This document shows, piece by piece, positions 44,177 to 53,827 of a DNA stretch of 64,000 bases; position 1 is the first letter of the stretch; the number at the start of each line of letters is the position of its first letter. The notes beneath the pieces are model-generated. The model was not told where the DNA came from. It was given only the letters and a program-made list of their open reading frames with translations, and did not search any database. This stretch comes from Micromonospora rhizosphaerae. GTDB taxonomy: Bacteria > Actinomycetota > Actinomycetes > Mycobacteriales > Micromonosporaceae. A program made the translations under genes and the position numbers. The DNA lies in NCBI RefSeq assembly GCF_900091465.1, contig NZ_FMHV01000002.1, forward strand, positions 3,224,001-3,288,000, written 5' to 3'.

Positions 44177-46732
44177 GTGATCAGCAGTGTTTTCGCGCTC
44201 ATCCCCGCGCTCGTTCCCACGTCCACACCACCACCGCCACCACCGCCGACAACGTCGGCACCGCCGCTGCCCGGCCTTTCGCAATGGCTGCTCGACACCA
44301 TCACCGCCGCTAGCAGGTGGTGCCTGGACCGTCCCTGGCTCGCGGTCGTCGCCGTCCTGCTCATCGCCGCCGGCTACACGGCAGGCGCCGTCGTGGCCGC
44401 CCGCCGACACCGCCGGATGGCCCGGCACGCGCAGCTGATCACCGTGTCGCCGCCGCCGGAGGTCGACGCCGCCGGTGCCGCCACGTTCTGGGCCACCCTC
44501 GCAGAGATCCTGCACGCCGCGTGGCGGCGCCGCCTGCGGGACGGCCGCTCGCACATCGCCGTCGAGTACCGGTGGGGCGGCCGGGAACTGACCATCGCGG
44601 TCTGGGTGCCGCGCACGGTCCGCACCGGTCCGATCCAAGCCGCGATCCGCGGCGCCTGGCCCGGCGCGGCCTGCACCGTCACCGACGCCGACCCGCCGCT
44701 CCCGCTGGACGCGCTCGACGTCGGCGGCGCGCTCGTCCCCACCCTGCCGGCCTGGTACCCGCTGCAGACCGACCACGACAACGACCCGATGCGCACCCTG
44801 ATCGCCGCGGCGTCCGGGCTGCACGCCGCCGAGTCGGCCTGCGTGCAGGTCCTGGCCCGCCCCGCCACCAACCGGCAGATCCGACGGTTGCGCCGCGGCG
44901 TGCAAAGCCTGCGCACGGGCCGGCCGCCGCGTGACCTGCTCGACCCCGCCACCTGGCTGCGGGTCGCTCTCGACCTCGGCCTGGAGTTGTTCAGCAGGGG
45001 GCAGCGTACGCATCCGGCCGCCCGCCACACCCCGGTTCCCGGCGCCGACCCGCAGCGAGAACGCGACGGCCGCGCCGGCGTCGACAAACTCACCGGCACC
45101 CAATGGGAGGTCGCGCTGCGCTTCGGCGTCGCGCACACCAACCCCCGCCGCAGCGACCCCGACGACCTCAAGCCCCGGCTGGTCACCCACGCCCAAGGCA
45201 TCGCCACCGCGTTCGGGTCCTGGACCGGCCGCAACCGCCTACGCCGGCTGACCATCAAGCATCCGGCCCGCGTCCTGGCCGCCCGGATGCTGCGTTGCGG
45301 ATTCCTGCTGTCCACCACCGAACTCGCCACGATCGCGGCACTGCCGCAGGACATCGCCGTCCCGGGCCTGGACCGGGCACGTGCCAAGCCGATGCCCGCA
45401 CCCGTCGCCGTCGCCTCCGGCGGACGCGGCACAAAGGTCCTCGGCAAGGCCGACGTCGGCGGCCATTCCGTCGCCCTCAATGTCGCCGACGCCCGCCAGC
45501 ACCTGCACGTGCTCGGCTCCACCGGCTCCGGCAAGTCGACGCTGCTGCTGAACATGATCCTCGACGACATCCACTCCCGGCGCGGCGTCATTGTCATCGA
45601 CCCCAAAGGCGACCTGGTCCTCGACCTACTCGACCGGATCCCGACCAGCCACGCCAAACGACTCACGATCATCGACCCGGACCAGCCCGCCGGCACCACC
45701 CTCAACCCCCTGCAGGGCCACGACCACGACCTGGTCGTGGACAACATCGTTTCGATTTTCGGGCGGATCTTCGCCAAGCACTGGGGGCCGCGTATCGACG
45801 ACACGCTCCGGGTCGCGTGTCTGACCCTGCTGCGCAAGGCCAACGCCACGCTGACGCTGATCCCGCCGCTGCTCAACGACAAGAAGTTCCGGTACGCGTT
45901 CACCCGGGATCTCGACGACCCCGAGGGCCTGCGCGGCTACTGGGAATGGTTCGAGTCCACCCCACCGCCGCTGCGGGCCCAGGTGATCGGCCCGGTGCTC
46001 TCCCGCCTGCGCGCTTTCCTGTTGCGCGACTTCGTCCGCCGCACCCTCGGCGCGCCGCAGTCGAGCTTCGACATGTGCCGCGTCCTCGACGGCGGCATCC
46101 TGCTCGCCCGCCTGCCGAAAGGGCAGATCGGCGAGGAGACCGCCCGACTCATGGGCAGCTTCGTTCTCGCCTCCGCCTGGCAGACCGCGACCGGACGGGC
46201 CCGGCTGCCCGAGCCGGACCGGCGGGACTCCTTCGCATATATCGACGAGGCACACAACTTTCTCAACCTGCCCGGCTCGGTGGGTGACATGCTCGCCGAG
46301 GCCCGCGGCTACCACTTCGGCCTCGTGTTGGCCCATCAAAATCTGTCGCAGATGCCGCGGGACACGCAGCTGGCCATCTCCGCCAACGCCCGCAACAAGG
46401 TGTTCTTCTCCTGCGCTCCCGAGGACGCCCACCAGTTGGCTCGGCACACGATGCCCGAGCTCGACGAGCACGACCTGTCGCACCTGGACGCCTATCGTGC
46501 GGCGTGCCGGCTGGTCGTCAACAGCCGCGAGACCGCGGCGTTCACCCTGCGCACCAACCCACCGCGGGCGCCGATCGGGGAGTCCACGGCGGTCCGGCAG
46601 GCCGCCGCGGCCGCATCCGGCCCGTCCGGAAACCAGTCGGCGATCGCCCATCTCGCCGGCGTGGCCGACCCGCCGGAAGGCGATGACCCTAATCCGGGCA
46701 ACCCAACAGCCACCCAACAGGACGGCGTGTAA
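44177..46732 (+). CDS. TraG/VirD4-like coupling protein
   Basis: 851 aa from GTG 44177, chosen for GAAGGG 7 nt upstream; ATG 44144 is possible but lies in the terminator hairpin. A Pro-rich stretch (about residues 18-25) and a membrane helix (about 54-76) precede a large cytosolic part. Walker A is GSTGSGKST (447-455), followed by VIDPKGDLV; Walker B is YIDEAHNFL (D690). HQNLSQMP and TLRTNPP follow. Coupling proteins bring the relaxase-DNA complex to the channel. The last codons (ATQQD) are encoded by two CCCAACAG motifs, as in the tail of the sigma-like protein. Confidence 0.88.
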   Translation: MISSVFALIPALVPTSTPPPPPPPTTSAPPLPGLSQWLLDTITAASRWCLDRPWLAVVAVLLIAAGYTAGAVVAARRHRRMARHAQLITVSPPPEVDAAGAATFWATLAEILHAAWRRRLRDGRSHIAVEYRWGGRELTIAVWVPRTVRTGPIQAAIRGAWPGAACTVTDADPPLPLDALDVGGALVPTLPAWYPLQTDHDNDPMRTLIAAASGLHAAESACVQVLARPATNRQIRRLRRGVQSLRTGRPPRDLLDPATWLRVALDLGLELFSRGQRTHPAARHTPVPGADPQRERDGRAGVDKLTGTQWEVALRFGVAHTNPRRSDPDDLKPRLVTHAQGIATAFGSWTGRNRLRRLTIKHPARVLAARMLRCGFLLSTTELATIAALPQDIAVPGLDRARAKPMPAPVAVASGGRGTKVLGKADVGGHSVALNVADARQHLHVLGSTGSGKSTLLLNMILDDIHSRRGVIVIDPKGDLVLDLLDRIPTSHAKRLTIIDPDQPAGTTLNPLQGHDHDLVVDNIVSIFGRIFAKHWGPRIDDTLRVACLTLLRKANATLTLIPPLLNDKKFRYAFTRDLDDPEGLRGYWEWFESTPPPLRAQVIGPVLSRLRAFLLRDFVRRTLGAPQSSFDMCRVLDGGILLARLPKGQIGEETARLMGSFVLASAWQTATGRARLPEPDRRDSFAYIDEAHNFLNLPGSVGDMLAEARGYHFGLVLAHQNLSQMPRDTQLAISANARNKVFFSCAPEDAHQLARHTMPELDEHDLSHLDAYRAACRLVVNSRETAAFTLRTNPPRAPIGESTAVRQAAAAASGPSGNQSAIAHLAGVADPPEGDDPNPGNPTATQQDGV

Positions 46733-46740
46733 TCCAACAG
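46702..46740. repeat. CCCAACAG motif group at the end of the coupling-protein gene
   Basis: Exact motifs lie at 46702 and 46713 (11 bp apart) and a one-mismatch copy TCCAACAG at 46733 (20 bp on). The first two are inside the last codons and the third lies just after the stop. Confidence 0.7.
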
Positions 46741-46957
46741 ACACCCCAAGCAACGATGCTGGCGGCGGCCGGTCGAGGACCGCAACCCCGGGAAGGCCTT
46801 CCGCGCAAGGGCATGTGAACGCAATGTCCCTCAGCAGACAGGGGATGGCCTTGGGCGCCATGTCAGCGGCCTCCCTGCGATCATGTGGACATGCCGCATC
46901 TCGTCGCCACTCGACCGATGATTGATTGCGACGGCGGGGACACCGTGTGGGCGGCAG

Positions 46958-48067
46958 TCAGGCGGGTGGCCATAGCTCCCAGCTACCGTGCCGACCGCTG
47001 CGGACGACAGCATCCGGGAACTGCGCCTTCGCCTCGGCCAGCTTCGCCATGACTTCTTCGATCGCGCCAGCTTTGATGACCGCCAGCGGCTTGGGCCGGA
47101 CGACGGGCTGGCGCGGCTTCGGCGGGTCCGGGGCGAAGATGGCCTTCAACGTCGGCGGCAGCATCGCTGCCCACTGCTCCCCGTCGAAGTCGGGCAGGGC
47201 GGACGAGGCTCCCCAGACATGTTCAATCTGGTAGGCGGTGCAGGCGAAGCAGCGGTCCCACCATCCAGGCATCAGCCTGGCGATCGTTTCCGCCTGAGAG
47301 CCTGGCTCCGGCTGTCCCCGGAACAGGCACAGCGACAACGCGTATGAATGCCAATGTGAGGGTGCCTGGCACTCCGAGCACATCGCGGCAGAGTTGACCG
47401 GACGCATCGCCAGCAGAGCGTTGAACCGCTTGCGCTGCTTGCTCTCGTGCAGCCCGCGCAGCATCGGGTGCCGCCAGACGCTCATGTGGGAGCTCAAGTT
47501 CATCTCGCGGCGCTGCTCAGGGAAGAAGCCGTAGCGGTCGACAACGGCCTCTGGGTCCCCGAGCTGCTCGCGCATCGTGACGGCGACCGCGCGTTGTTGC
47601 TCCATACGCTGCTCGGCCTTGTCCCGCTGCACTGTGGTGGCTGGCCGCTCCAACACGTGGCCGAAGAACGCGGCGTCGGCCTCGACGGCCAGCATCCGCA
47701 GCCGCATGCTCTCGCGCTCCTTGTCGTACCGCTCGGCGGCAAGCGCCTTCCGCTCACGACGCTGCTCCTCCATGCGGCGGTCGAAGTCCTCCATGCATGC
47801 CGTTGCCGCCGCGTCGGGATCGAATCCGGGAGGATCTTTCGCCCCGTTGTCCCACTCGGCGAGCACCGCCCACTGGCGCTCGTGCTCCTTGTCCCGGCGG
47901 CCGTCCTCCCACCAGTCCCACTCGCGCTCGATGTGGTCCTTGACGAGATCGGCCAGCTCCCGCAACAGGTCGCCGGCGCTGCTTCGCCCCCCAGGCTTCC
48001 GCGTCCACAACACCCCGTTGGGCGCCTGGACCGTGAAAGCGTCGGTCTTCGCTAGATTGACTGCCAC
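46958..48067 (-). CDS. hypothetical protein with two Cys pairs
   Basis: 369 aa from GTG 48067 (GGGAGG 7 nt upstream), convergent with the coupling-protein gene. A long charged helical region (about residues 95-190: MEEQRRERKALAAERYDKER) looks like a coiled coil. It is followed by a Cys-rich part, CSECQAPSHW (about 238) and CFACTAYQIEHVW (about 277), with the spacing of a zinc-binding site. The end GRHGSWELWPPA is Trp-rich. I do not recognise the family. It marks the left edge of the leftward cargo block. Confidence 0.6.
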   Translation of the reverse strand: MAVNLAKTDAFTVQAPNGVLWTRKPGGRSSAGDLLRELADLVKDHIEREWDWWEDGRRDKEHERQWAVLAEWDNGAKDPPGFDPDAAATACMEDFDRRMEEQRRERKALAAERYDKERESMRLRMLAVEADAAFFGHVLERPATTVQRDKAEQRMEQQRAVAVTMREQLGDPEAVVDRYGFFPEQRREMNLSSHMSVWRHPMLRGLHESKQRKRFNALLAMRPVNSAAMCSECQAPSHWHSYALSLCLFRGQPEPGSQAETIARLMPGWWDRCFACTAYQIEHVWGASSALPDFDGEQWAAMLPPTLKAIFAPDPPKPRQPVVRPKPLAVIKAGAIEEVMAKLAEAKAQFPDAVVRSGRHGSWELWPPA

Positions 48068-48472
48068 GTTCCGCCTCCCAGATGGCTCCCGCCGCCATGG
48101 TGGCCGGGCGGCTTCCCGAACAAGCGCTATCAGCGCCAGGCGAAGGTTCGGCGGACACGGCGTCCGAGCAACACGAGCCTCGTCCGGCGTGTGAGGGCGG
48201 ACGAGGCATGAAAGTTGAGGGTGGCGCCGGTTCCAGGACTTTTGTGGATCTTGATCTAGATTCTGACGGCAGCGGCGTACAGGAGGTGAGCAGATGACGG
48301 GCTTTCGGTACTCATCCCGTCATCATCCGGTCGGGACCGAGGCATGCACGACGTGGCCTACCCCGCAACGATCAACCGGCTGTCGTCGACGCCGTCCTCG
48401 TCGCCCAAGCCAAAGCATGCTCTGCCTGGCCTGCGGCAGATCCGATGTCGGGATGCGGCACTGATCATGGCA
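48068..48472. other. 405-nt region with no firm gene except a small ORF
   Basis: Between the divergent start at 48067 and the truncated VOC gene. Apart from the 56-codon ORF at 48294 nothing is convincing. A relatively AT-rich patch with a GATCTAGATTC sequence lies at 48250-48262 and could hold a promoter. Confidence 0.4.
48294..48464 (+). CDS. possible small protein (56 aa) with strong ribosome-binding site
   Basis: ATG 48294 is preceded by AGGAGGTGA, one of the best Shine-Dalgarno sequences in the window, at 5-6 nt spacing. The product is basic (GCRRRPRRPSQS) and ends with a CLACGRSD Cys pair. No family is recognised, and codon use is not strongly biased, so it may also be the start of a decayed gene. 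Confidence 0.35.
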   Translation: MTGFRYSSRHHPVGTEACTTWPTPQRSTGCRRRRPRRPSQSMLCLACGRSDVGMRH

Positions 48473-48844
48473 TCAAGCGACGCAGAACTCGTTGCCCTCG
48501 GGGTCATTCATGACGACGTGCCCAAGGACGTCGCCGTACCACTCCTCGGAGACCACCGTCGCGCCGGCGGCAACCAGCTCGGGCACTTTCTGCCGGATCA
48601 GTGGGGCGCGCTCGGCCATGTCCCAGGGGCCTGGACCGGCCACGCGGATATCGATATGCATAGGGTTCTTGGCAGGCTTGCCCTCATTGAGACGCGGGAG
48701 CAAACGCGGCCCGAAACGCGGGGTCGACGTGCCGCCTGACCTGGCCAGACTCAGATCACCGTCTGGTTGTGGCGCCGTTGTGCCAGCCTTCGTCGGTCGG
48801 GGTGATTCCTCGGTGGTGGATGCATCCACCCCGTAAGGGATCAT
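48473..48844 (-). pseudogene. truncated VOC / glyoxalase-family gene
   Basis: The C-terminal 75 residues look like the second half of a VOC (glyoxalase-like) domain: GKPAKNPMHIDIRVAG, LVAAGATVV, then VMNDPEGNEFCVA, which carries the typical final metal-ligand region. The first 45 residues have no family resemblance and the beta-alpha-beta N-terminal half is missing. This suggests a deletion or recombination scar at the left edge of the defence cargo. The C-terminal half may still be expressed, but enzyme activity is unlikely. Confidence 0.6.
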
Positions 48845-48846
48845 GC

Positions 48847-51800
48847 TCAGAACGGGTCCTCATGCTCGATGTCGTCGCGAGCCCAGCCGTAGCGAGTGAT
48901 CGTCAGACGCTTGACCGCGTGAATGTCTAGGGGGCGCTGCCGCAGCGCGAGCTTCCACATCGTTCTGGCGCTCGCGGGGAGGGTTACCTCCAGTGCCTGT
49001 TCAAGGGCGCTCACCGAGAAGAACCTCGGCGGGACAGGGTCATCATCGGGCTCCGGCGCCAGGAAAAGGTCGCGGACGGCCTCGACATCGTCCGGCGAGC
49101 ACGTCGACCTGTAGCGAAAGCGCGCGTTCTTCGCCACACTGTGGACCGCCAAGAGGATGTGCCAGTCCAGCCAGCCGCGGTCACGTAGGGCCGCGACCGT
49201 GTCAGCAAAGGCCGGCGACTGCCGCAGGGCCGCCAGGGTTGGCCGCATCCGCCGGGGGATGTCCTCGTATCTGAACCGCACCTCCTCGTAGCTGTGGGAT
49301 GGGGCGTACCCGGGCCCCGGAGTGTCAGGGAAATCAAGGCCTGGGCCGGCGTCGGGGCAGGTAGCGATGTCGCTGGTAAACGGTTGCGGGTCGTCGAGCG
49401 ACAGGTGGAGACGGTGGTTGCGGGTGGCGCCATGGAACGCGACGTCGTACGGCATGGCGAATGTGGTGATCGACGGCAGGCCCTGCTCGAAGACCTGGTC
49501 GAGCAAGACTTTCCACCGGTCGTCGGGCAGCGCCGAGACAGTGACGATGACGGTGGTCACGGCCGCGAGGGTTTGCTGCGCGACCGCGTTGAAGACCTCA
49601 GGGCCGCGATGGTCGATGACCGCCAGGGTGCAGCGGAAGCACGTCTCAGTCGGCGTTCCGTCGACTTGCTCGGTGGCGAGGTCGGAGTCGGGCGCGCCGG
49701 CGGTGACGAACACTCGGACTCTTGTCGGAAGGAGGGCCGGGTCCGCAGACGCAAGGTGGGCGAGCGTGATCTGCAAGGTTGCGGCGAACCGCTCGCCCAC
49801 CGCGACATCGGGCTCCTGGTTGTCGAACTCGACTGTCCAGATCACGCCCAAGCACTGGAACCGTATCCGTCGGTGTGGACCGGCATCGGCGAAGGGCGGA
49901 TCGCCCAACTGCTTGGCAGCATGCGCGACGTGCTGCTCGGCGTCCATGCGCTGCCACCACGGCGGCCCACTGCGAGACAGGTCCTCAACGAAGGAGTCGA
50001 TGAGTCCGGAGACACCGGCATCGGCGATGGCCTCGTCGACCAGGTCCGTGTAGGGGGCACCGAGCTTGTTGGCGAGCGCCCTGGTGTTGGCGAGTTCGAA
50101 CAGGGCGGCGGCCAGCCACGGGTGCCGTTCGAAGTCGAAAGCCTGCTCAGCCAGCAGACCGTGAGCGGTGAGGGCGGTGCGGGTCAGTTGGGTGGAGCTG
50201 ACCCAGTTGGCCTGGTGGTAGTCGGCGGCGGCGGCCTTGAAGAGTCCCTGCGGGTGCAGGTCGGGGTTGTCGCGTTGTGTTAGTGCTGCGGCGACCAGGC
50301 CGTAGTACTTGGCCGCTGCGTAGAGGCGCAGCCGCTGGTACGCCTCAGCGGTCGCCAAAGTTGCCTCGACGAGTCGGGCCCCGGCCTCGCCATGAACCAG
50401 GCTGAGTCGGGCTCGGTGTAGGTGACGGAGTCCGTCCAGCCATCGGTCGGCCTTAAAAAGAGCGTTGGCTCGATCGAGTGCCTTGTCCGCTGCGGCGTCG
50501 CCGCCCATCGACACCGCCAACTGGCGGTCGAGGACGTCCACGAGGGCATCGAACTGCGGCTCGTCAACCAGTAACGGCGTATGGAGGGTGAGGAACCTAC
50601 TGGCGTGCTCGGCGGGGTAGAGCGGGGCGTCCGGCAGGGTCTCGGCGAGCCGGGCGAATGCATCCATTGCGCCGGACCGGTCGACACTGGGTACGTCGAA
50701 AGGTGCCAGGCCATTCTCTGCGATGGCTTGCAACCGTTCGTTGAGGGTGAAATCGGTGGTGGCGTCCACGCTCTGGTACTGGTAGCCATCGGTCCCGACC
50801 TGGTCCAGGTCGGGCTGCATCTTCAGGGCGGCGAGCGACTCAAGAAGCGAGCAAGTCTCACCCGGGTACGGGTGGCCGGCGAGGAGTTCGTCAATATGGG
50901 CTGTCAGCGTTCGGTTCCACTTCATGATCCGGTCGGCAGTATGGCTCGTCTCGCCTCGCGCGCGGGCAGCGCAGGTAAGCAGGAGTATCACCACTGCGTC
51001 CGCGATGAGGTTCGGATCGGTTGAGGTCGCCGCGCTGTCGATCTCGGCGGCGGTCAGATGATCGACTGGGCGCATCGATCCCAAGCCGAGGTGATGGGCG
51101 ATGATGGTTTGGTGCCGCGCGGCATGCCGTAGCAGCCCGGGGGCGTCCTCGTCCAAGAGAGGCGCGAGCCTCTCCAACCAGAACGGGATGTCCTCGCGGC
51201 CTTCCCGCGTCAGATAGGCATACCGCAGACAGCCCGTGAGATCGACATAGTGTCCCCAACTGAGGACCGGTTCGGTGGTCGTGCGCCACCGGGCCAGGTC
51301 CGCCTCGTACCAGCCCGGCCGGTTCGGCGGCGGAGGAAGCGCACGGCCCGGCAGGTGCAGATATTGCTCAGCGATCCAGAACGTGGCATGGTGTGCCAGC
51401 AGTTCTGCGATCCCGTTCCCGTCGAAGATCTCCAGGCGGACGCCGTGCTTATCGAGCACCTGGCGCTGCAGGTCGTGCCGGCGGGCGACCGGAATGTTGA
51501 CCTCGCAGTACGCGAGGATGAACCTGACCGCCGTGCCGTCCGCCAGGGCACTTTCTACGTCCCCGCGAATCTTGGATCCGATGTTGTCCTGCTGCAGTGT
51601 GCAGGTGAAGCTGACTCCGTCGCCATCGCGCATCCCAAGCTCGCGTCCAAGCCGCTGCGTCTGCCCGGCCATCTCGGTGTGGTACGTCTCGAAGTCGCGC
51701 CCCTGATCACCGCCCGCGGCGACGGGCCCGGTGGCCGGGAGCAGGCTGCGGGTCACGGTAGCTCGGGCCAGCATGCGCGAAAGAGTCTCGAACTCGTGCT

Positions 51801-51879
51801 GCCCATTCCGGGCGGCCAACTGGTTCAGCGCAAAGCGGATCTCCGCCCTGGTCTGCTCGACCATGCCAGACACCGACAC
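48847..51879 (-). CDS. large putative defence protein with nuclease-like N-terminus and TPR-like region
   Basis: 1010 aa. The N-terminal 170 residues resemble a PD-(D/E)XK / Mrr-like fold: EFETLSRML (about 29), GGDQGRDFE (D58, D62), the strand FTCTLQQ (Q96-Q97) with K103 after it, and IFDGNGIAELLA (about 150). The family's Q-x-K is altered, so activity needs testing. The middle (about 480-600) is helical and TPR-like (GLRHLHRARLSLVHGEAGAR), and the end is an alpha/beta mix. It lies beside Abi and Shedu genes in the same orientation, which suggests anti-phage function. No exact known system is recognised. Confidence 0.6.
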   Translation of the reverse strand: MSVSGMVEQTRAEIRFALNQLAARNGQHEFETLSRMLARATVTRSLLPATGPVAAGGDQGRDFETYHTEMAGQTQRLGRELGMRDGDGVSFTCTLQQDNIGSKIRGDVESALADGTAVRFILAYCEVNIPVARRHDLQRQVLDKHGVRLEIFDGNGIAELLAHHATFWIAEQYLHLPGRALPPPPNRPGWYEADLARWRTTTEPVLSWGHYVDLTGCLRYAYLTREGREDIPFWLERLAPLLDEDAPGLLRHAARHQTIIAHHLGLGSMRPVDHLTAAEIDSAATSTDPNLIADAVVILLLTCAARARGETSHTADRIMKWNRTLTAHIDELLAGHPYPGETCSLLESLAALKMQPDLDQVGTDGYQYQSVDATTDFTLNERLQAIAENGLAPFDVPSVDRSGAMDAFARLAETLPDAPLYPAEHASRFLTLHTPLLVDEPQFDALVDVLDRQLAVSMGGDAAADKALDRANALFKADRWLDGLRHLHRARLSLVHGEAGARLVEATLATAEAYQRLRLYAAAKYYGLVAAALTQRDNPDLHPQGLFKAAAADYHQANWVSSTQLTRTALTAHGLLAEQAFDFERHPWLAAALFELANTRALANKLGAPYTDLVDEAIADAGVSGLIDSFVEDLSRSGPPWWQRMDAEQHVAHAAKQLGDPPFADAGPHRRIRFQCLGVIWTVEFDNQEPDVAVGERFAATLQITLAHLASADPALLPTRVRVFVTAGAPDSDLATEQVDGTPTETCFRCTLAVIDHRGPEVFNAVAQQTLAAVTTVIVTVSALPDDRWKVLLDQVFEQGLPSITTFAMPYDVAFHGATRNHRLHLSLDDPQPFTSDIATCPDAGPGLDFPDTPGPGYAPSHSYEEVRFRYEDIPRRMRPTLAALRQSPAFADTVAALRDRGWLDWHILLAVHSVAKNARFRYRSTCSPDDVEAVRDLFLAPEPDDDPVPPRFFSVSALEQALEVTLPASARTMWKLALRQRPLDIHAVKRLTITRYGWARDDIEHEDPF

Positions 51880-52062
51880 CCCTCTCCGTTGGCCGCTTCA
51901 TGAGCCGCCAGCCTGGTGTTGATCCAACCTCCGCTGGTCCGGCGGACTCATCCGGTCGACCAGAACATTGTCAGTGGTAGGTCCGGATGTGAGCTTTCAG
52001 GCGCGCCGCCTCGGGACAGTCCGCCGCCTTGCCTCTGGGCGCCGAGTGATCTGAGTCGGTGG

Positions 52063-52926
52063 TCAGACCGGGCTGTGCGAGTGACGCCGCGCTGCCGCTC
52101 GCCATGGTGCGGTTGGATCGGCGAGGGTGTCGAGCATGAGGTGGCACCAGGTTTGAGCTGCACCTACAGCCAGGTGGGCGTGGCGAGGGAGCAGACCAAC
52201 TCGTGGCGTGGCGGGTGCGTGCCCGGTGCCCCATCCCTCGTTGCGGAGTTCGCCCAAGCCGATGGCGATGCTGGTCAGGCCACCGAGGATGCGTTTGATC
52301 GCGTGACTGCTATCCGGGCCCGGTGCGACCGACTGCGGATGCACCTGCAACGCACGCTGTGCCTGGTCGATGAGCGCGGGTAGCTTCGCGGTCTTGTCGT
52401 CGAACGGCTCACCGAGTTCCAGCAGGACTGTCTTGGCCGTCGCCTCGACCAGTTCCTTCGCCGAGCCGATCGCCTGGGCGGGATCGTTCTGCAGGGCGCG
52501 GTCGATGCGCACGAATGAATCGAGGATGACGGCAGGGTCGCGGAGGGACTTCAGCGATGTCGGGATCTTCGCGGAGCTGATGGCGAATTCGATGCGTGGC
52601 CTGATTTGTCCCTTAGCGTCGAAGTTGAACCCGTGGCGCCGCAGCAGTTTGCGGGTGTCCTCGATCGGGCCTTCGTGGACGCCATCGAGCACCGTCTCAT
52701 AGACCCGCAGCACCCGGCTGACATGGCCAGGGTCAGACCAGTCGACGTTGTCTTCGTACTCGTGCCACAAGGACCGCCGCTCGCCCGTCTCTTCGTTCGG
52801 GTCACCGGAGGGTACGAATCCCTGGTCTTCCCACATCCCTTTGATCAGCCGCAGCACGGACGTCTGGGAGGCGAGATCCCGGAAATGCCGGCGCACAGGG
52901 GCAGGGACGAGGCTGCGAGTGGTCAC
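52063..52926 (-). CDS. abortive infection (Abi_C) family protein
   Basis: 287 aa. The C-terminal half matches the Abi_C family layout: DPAQAIGSAKELVEATAKTV (about residues 148-167), LPALIDQAQRAL, then IKRILGGLTSIAIGLGELRN and HAHLAVGAAQTWCHLMLDTL. The N-terminal part (LIKGMWEDQGF) is shared by AbiJ/AbiV-like proteins. Abi_C proteins are thought to cause growth arrest or death on phage infection, though the mechanism is unclear. It is codirectional with sduA, 80 nt from it, inside the defence cargo. Confidence 0.8.
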   Translation of the reverse strand: MTTRSLVPAPVRRHFRDLASQTSVLRLIKGMWEDQGFVPSGDPNEETGERRSLWHEYEDNVDWSDPGHVSRVLRVYETVLDGVHEGPIEDTRKLLRRHGFNFDAKGQIRPRIEFAISSAKIPTSLKSLRDPAVILDSFVRIDRALQNDPAQAIGSAKELVEATAKTVLLELGEPFDDKTAKLPALIDQAQRALQVHPQSVAPGPDSSHAIKRILGGLTSIAIGLGELRNEGWGTGHAPATPRVGLLPRHAHLAVGAAQTWCHLMLDTLADPTAPWRAAARRHSHSPV

Positions 52927-53827
52927 AGCGATCCAGGGTATCGAGCTGCCGCGCTGGCCGCGAACGGTTACCTGCGGTGCGCCTGTCGATGGACGGCGGT
53001 GGGTGGCTACTCGCCCTTGCGATTCGAATACGTCCGCAGACCATGCGCGGGAGCCTCATGCACGGACTGCCAGTGAAGCCACCTTTCGACGACGTGCCCC
53101 TTGCGCTGGTCGGACAATAGCTTGTTGCGAGCGACTGCGGCGTGCGGACTGCGCAGCTCCGTGGCCACGTATCCGGTGAAGGGACCTGTAGTAAGCGTCG
53201 GTGGTATTGCCAGAAGCTCAGGCCCGTCGGAGGTCATCGCCAAGGTCGTCAACTCCGCTCGCTCCTGCTTGGGCTCAAGGGAGTCGAACGTCATAAAACT
53301 CTCGTCGGGCCGGCGCATATAGTCTCGCTTCTTACGCAACCGATCGGGTCGGGTGTGGTACTCGAAGCTATCGAACTCCTTCGCGCGGCCATAGATCAGG
53401 ACATACTGCGGCAAGAGCTGCCTGTCGTCGTATTGCCCGCGCAGGTAGGTCTTGCGGAATATCGATTGATTCTCCGGTTCCGAGAACCACACTTTCCAGT
53501 CAGTTAGCTGATCGAGAGCCTGGGTCAGCTCGCTGGTGGGACGTCCGTCCTTCGTGAACCAACGCTTCGAAGGCTTCTCGATCTCGATGCAAACCGGTGT
53601 GATCAATGAAGTCGATCGTGTAACCCACATGAAGTCTGGCCGACGGTCTCTTGCCAGCCCGTGCAACGGTGGCTCGCTAAAAACTCCCCCAAGCTCGGGA
53701 CCGTGATGCCCGCCAGGGCCAATGTCACCCAATCCGCCAGGAAGGAGCACGGGGTGATCTTCGAGGAACCGATGAACGGCACCCTCCTCGGGGTCAGATG
53801 CCAAAAGTACTTTCCACTCCCGGCTAA

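Noticed and set aside
42273..46732. AICE-type single-protein (TraB/FtsK-like) transfer
   Set aside because: The two ATPases have VirB4 and VirD4/TraG motifs and sit with pilin, VirB6-like and PrgI-like genes, so a multi-protein type IV secretion apparatus is indicated.
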